Positions 32,111-34,088 of a DNA stretch of 34,088 nt are shown here, in pieces; positions within the stretch are counted from its first letter, which is position 1, and the number at the start of each line of letters is the position of its first letter. The DNA lies in NCBI GenBank assembly GCA_003833135.1, contig QZLH01001247.1, forward strand, positions 1 to 34,088, given 5' to 3'. Under the pieces are notes generated by a model that worked only from the letters and a program-made list of their open reading frames with translations, was not told where the DNA came from and did not search any database. The position numbers and the translations under genes were made by a program. This DNA is from Oehlia diaphana. Taxonomy: Eukaryota > Glomeromycota > Glomeromycetes > Glomerales > Glomeraceae.

Positions 32111-33203
32111 CTGGGATATAGATTTTTATTTTTGGTTTTTATCTTTATTTTTTTTGTTTTTTTTTCCCTTTTAATTATAGATGAACTTTTTCGTTTCTCA
32201 TTCTGTTTGAGGTTACATTTATATCGACTTAGTAATTTTACGTTATTTTGTTAAATATGTTGCTTTTTTAATTAAATAAAATATAGTTATAAGTTTTTTA
32301 CATTCATGATATCTTTATAATTAATTGGATTTGGGAAAAATTTTGCGTATAAATGTGTATGAGTGTAGAAGCTATATAGTACGTATATATGATAATAAAA
32401 TACGCAGACATAATTGTATTAGTGTAAAAAAATATATAAACAATGGCTATCATCAAGGCATAACTAAAATATATTTATTCTTTATTTTAGAATTTAGGCT
32501 GTATGTAATAACTCTATTCATATAAGAAAAAAAGAATATTTCGTAAACGTTAAAAAAAAAAAAATAAAATACATTTCAATAATTCAGGTGTGAACACTGT
32601 AAATCATTCTTTTTCTTCTATCAATATAAACGTTCCATTAAACTAATTAAACCATATTCTTGAATAAACAAACCTGTAGCATAAATATATATGGTAATAA
32701 TTAAAGCCTTAAATTCTTTGATTAAATATACACAAAAATCCATAATGTATCGGAAGAATTGTTAATCATGGCTGATTCAAACGATGTGACTTGTATAAAG
32801 TGAATAAGTGAATAAGTGAAACGAAAAAATTTGAAAAGATATAATAATGTAACAAGGATTTTAAATTAAATCATTACACCACTAAAAGATTTGTTAATCG
32901 ATTTATTTATAAAAAAGGAAAAGTCCGAATGTAAGACATTAGAAAATATATTACATAATTAGTAAATAATTGGTAAATCAGAACTAAATATAGAGGATCG
33001 GCATCCCAAAAAGGAAATCACTCATAGACAAATCTTATATATATATATATATATATAATATAATATATATATAATATAATATATATATAATATGAAGAAA
33101 CATGATCTGCGGAGAACTCTTTCTTGTCGATCTCTGGACCAAATTTTCCCAGAAAAAAATAATGACAAAATATATAGACAAACTTATATAAACTATATAC
33201 AAA
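32111..33203. other. AT-rich spacer ending in TA-rich minisatellite
   Basis: Oligo-T and AT-rich sequence with no recognised gene. The end (33036-33093) is a TA-rich tract listed separately, which directly abuts the sequence leading to the 33204 ORF. Confidence 0.5.
33036..33093. repeat. TA-rich micro/minisatellite
   Basis: A pure (AT)n stretch followed by about three tandem units of roughly 17 bases built from ATATATATAATATAAT. Confidence 0.85.
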
Positions 33204-34088
33204 ATGAATATTCTTTCACCAAAAGAGTTCGTAAACACCTTTTACAAAGATATATTTCAACTCCTATCCAAAAAGTTTTCAAGGATAGGAACAAAAAGGC
33301 CCAGAAATTTCAGAGAAGAAGTGCTACGAGTCTATAGACAAACAGACAGGAGTATAAAAGTCTTTGAAGATATAGCGCATAGCATTTGCTTACCTTTAGA
33401 GGAAATATTGCTTTTACTAGAGAGCAGCGTCAAAGTTGCTCACAAAATATACATGGACAACTCAAAGCTTCAAGGCAGAAAAGAAGAGATACTGCGGAAA
33501 AGATTGAACGAAGAACACACATGGTCACGTGAAATGAGTCATACCTTATCAAAACAGGCAGGAGCAATAAAAAATAAGGAACGAATAATAGTTAATCAAA
33601 ATCGCACCATCGACCAGATAAGGAAAGAAAAGGAGAAAAATGGAAACACAACGGAGAACACGCCTAAAAAACCAAAAAAAGGTAGTCAATCCCAAAAAAA
33701 AGAAAGATCAGAGCCGATCTTGGAGATTCCGATGTTGATTGAAGATCAAGATAATAAAGAAAAAGAGAAATCACGTGACATTTTTTTTACGATATACCGA
33801 AGTATTGGACAGAAGAAGATATTAGGACCAATTTGGCCAAAATAGGAAAAGTTTTCAGGATTCAAGTGAAACAACAATACAAATACAAGTCCGTCAGAGC
33901 ACAAATACTGTTGAACAAAAATTTTGAGAATAAATTCGACATTGGCACTTTCGGAATTTGTATTAGCAAAAATTTCATAAGATGGTACGACGCCAAGGAC
34001 GGATTGAAGACCAGACAGGAAAGAGATAGATGGCAATTGGTCAGAGACCTAACTAATAAGGAGATGGAACAAATTAAAGAAACAGGTG
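33204..34088 (+). CDS. Non-LTR retrotransposon-like ORF1 (coiled coil + RRM-like), frame break, incomplete
   Basis: ATG 33204 opens a 213-codon frame ending at TAG 33843-33845. The product has a helical N-terminal half, a predicted coiled coil around residues 85-140 ('LRKRLNEEHTWSREMSHTLS'), and a Lys/Pro/Ser-rich linker ('NTPKKPKKGSQSQKK'). At the T8 run 33781-33788 the sensible protein continues in the -1 frame: 'FYDIPKYWTEEDIRTNLAKI', then 'KYKSVRAQILLNK' and 'GTFGICISKNFIRWYDAK', an RRM-like fold pattern, open to the window end. Coiled coil plus RRM is the plan of LINE ORF1 RNA-binding proteins; the reverse transcriptase would lie beyond the window. One extra T, or -1 ribosomal slippage, would join the frames. 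No reverse-transcriptase motif is visible here, so the class is inferred. Confidence 0.55.

Noticed and set aside
33092..33337. 81-codon plus-strand frame overlapping the ORF1 start
   Set aside because: It is a shadow of the 33204 ORF, with no independent features.
1..34088. tRNA, rRNA and CRISPR search by eye
   Set aside because: No T-loop/anticodon arrangement, rRNA-like block or regularly spaced repeat array was found.

Overview
The window is from a very AT-rich eukaryotic genome. Its genes are split by many short GT-AG introns with poly-T/poly-A spacers between them. The mix of expanded tyrosine-kinase-like (TKL) protein kinases, Crinkler-type (CRN) proteins, an HSPA12-like Hsp70 relic and scattered transposon debris is what I know from arbuscular mycorrhizal fungi (Glomeromycotina), and Rhizophagus is the closest match. 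This assignment rests on remembered family features, not on a search.

Layout. 1-1480: no gene seen. 1483-3480 (-): a decayed HSPA12/Hsp70-like pseudogene with several frameshifts. 3481-5693: AT-rich spacer with a possible small inverted-repeat element. 5694-7906 (+) and 9446-11593 (+): two tandem TKL kinase genes (K1, K2) on duplicated segments whose homology runs through the 3' flank and stops at 8580 and 12348. 12392-15058 (-): a CRN gene (CRN1) with a ubiquitin-like header, a tandemly duplicated middle exon interrupted by a 752-base N run, and a PD-(D/E)XK-type nuclease end. 15944-18383 (+): a second CRN-type gene (CRN2) with a P-loop NTPase, a nuclease-like region and a helix-hairpin-helix tail, divergent from CRN1 across 885 bp. 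20058-20309 (+): a small lysine-rich ORF behind a TATA box. 21757-24024 (-): a third kinase (K3) with the same exon plan, in inverted orientation. 26289-28019 (-): a disrupted, less AT-rich unrecognised coding element with strong hairpins beyond its 3' end. 30213-30346: a small TA-flanked MITE. 30742-32110: small unrecognised ORFs and a GC-rich hairpin-dense island. 33204-end (+): the start of a coiled-coil plus RRM-like ORF resembling a non-LTR retrotransposon ORF1, with a frame break at an oligo-T run.

How the genes may relate. The three kinases share a Cys-cluster N-terminal module and a string of phase-1 tail exons, and they bracket the divergent CRN pair. CRN proteins are known as secreted or host-directed nuclease/NTPase-type effectors, and TKL kinases are a large expanded signalling family in these fungi. 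A functional link between the two here is inference from proximity only. The most notable structure is CRN1: near-identical 428-bp units, each with a 12-nt microexon and a symmetric phase-1 domain exon, are repeated so closely that the assembly failed inside them, so the domain copy number is unknown.
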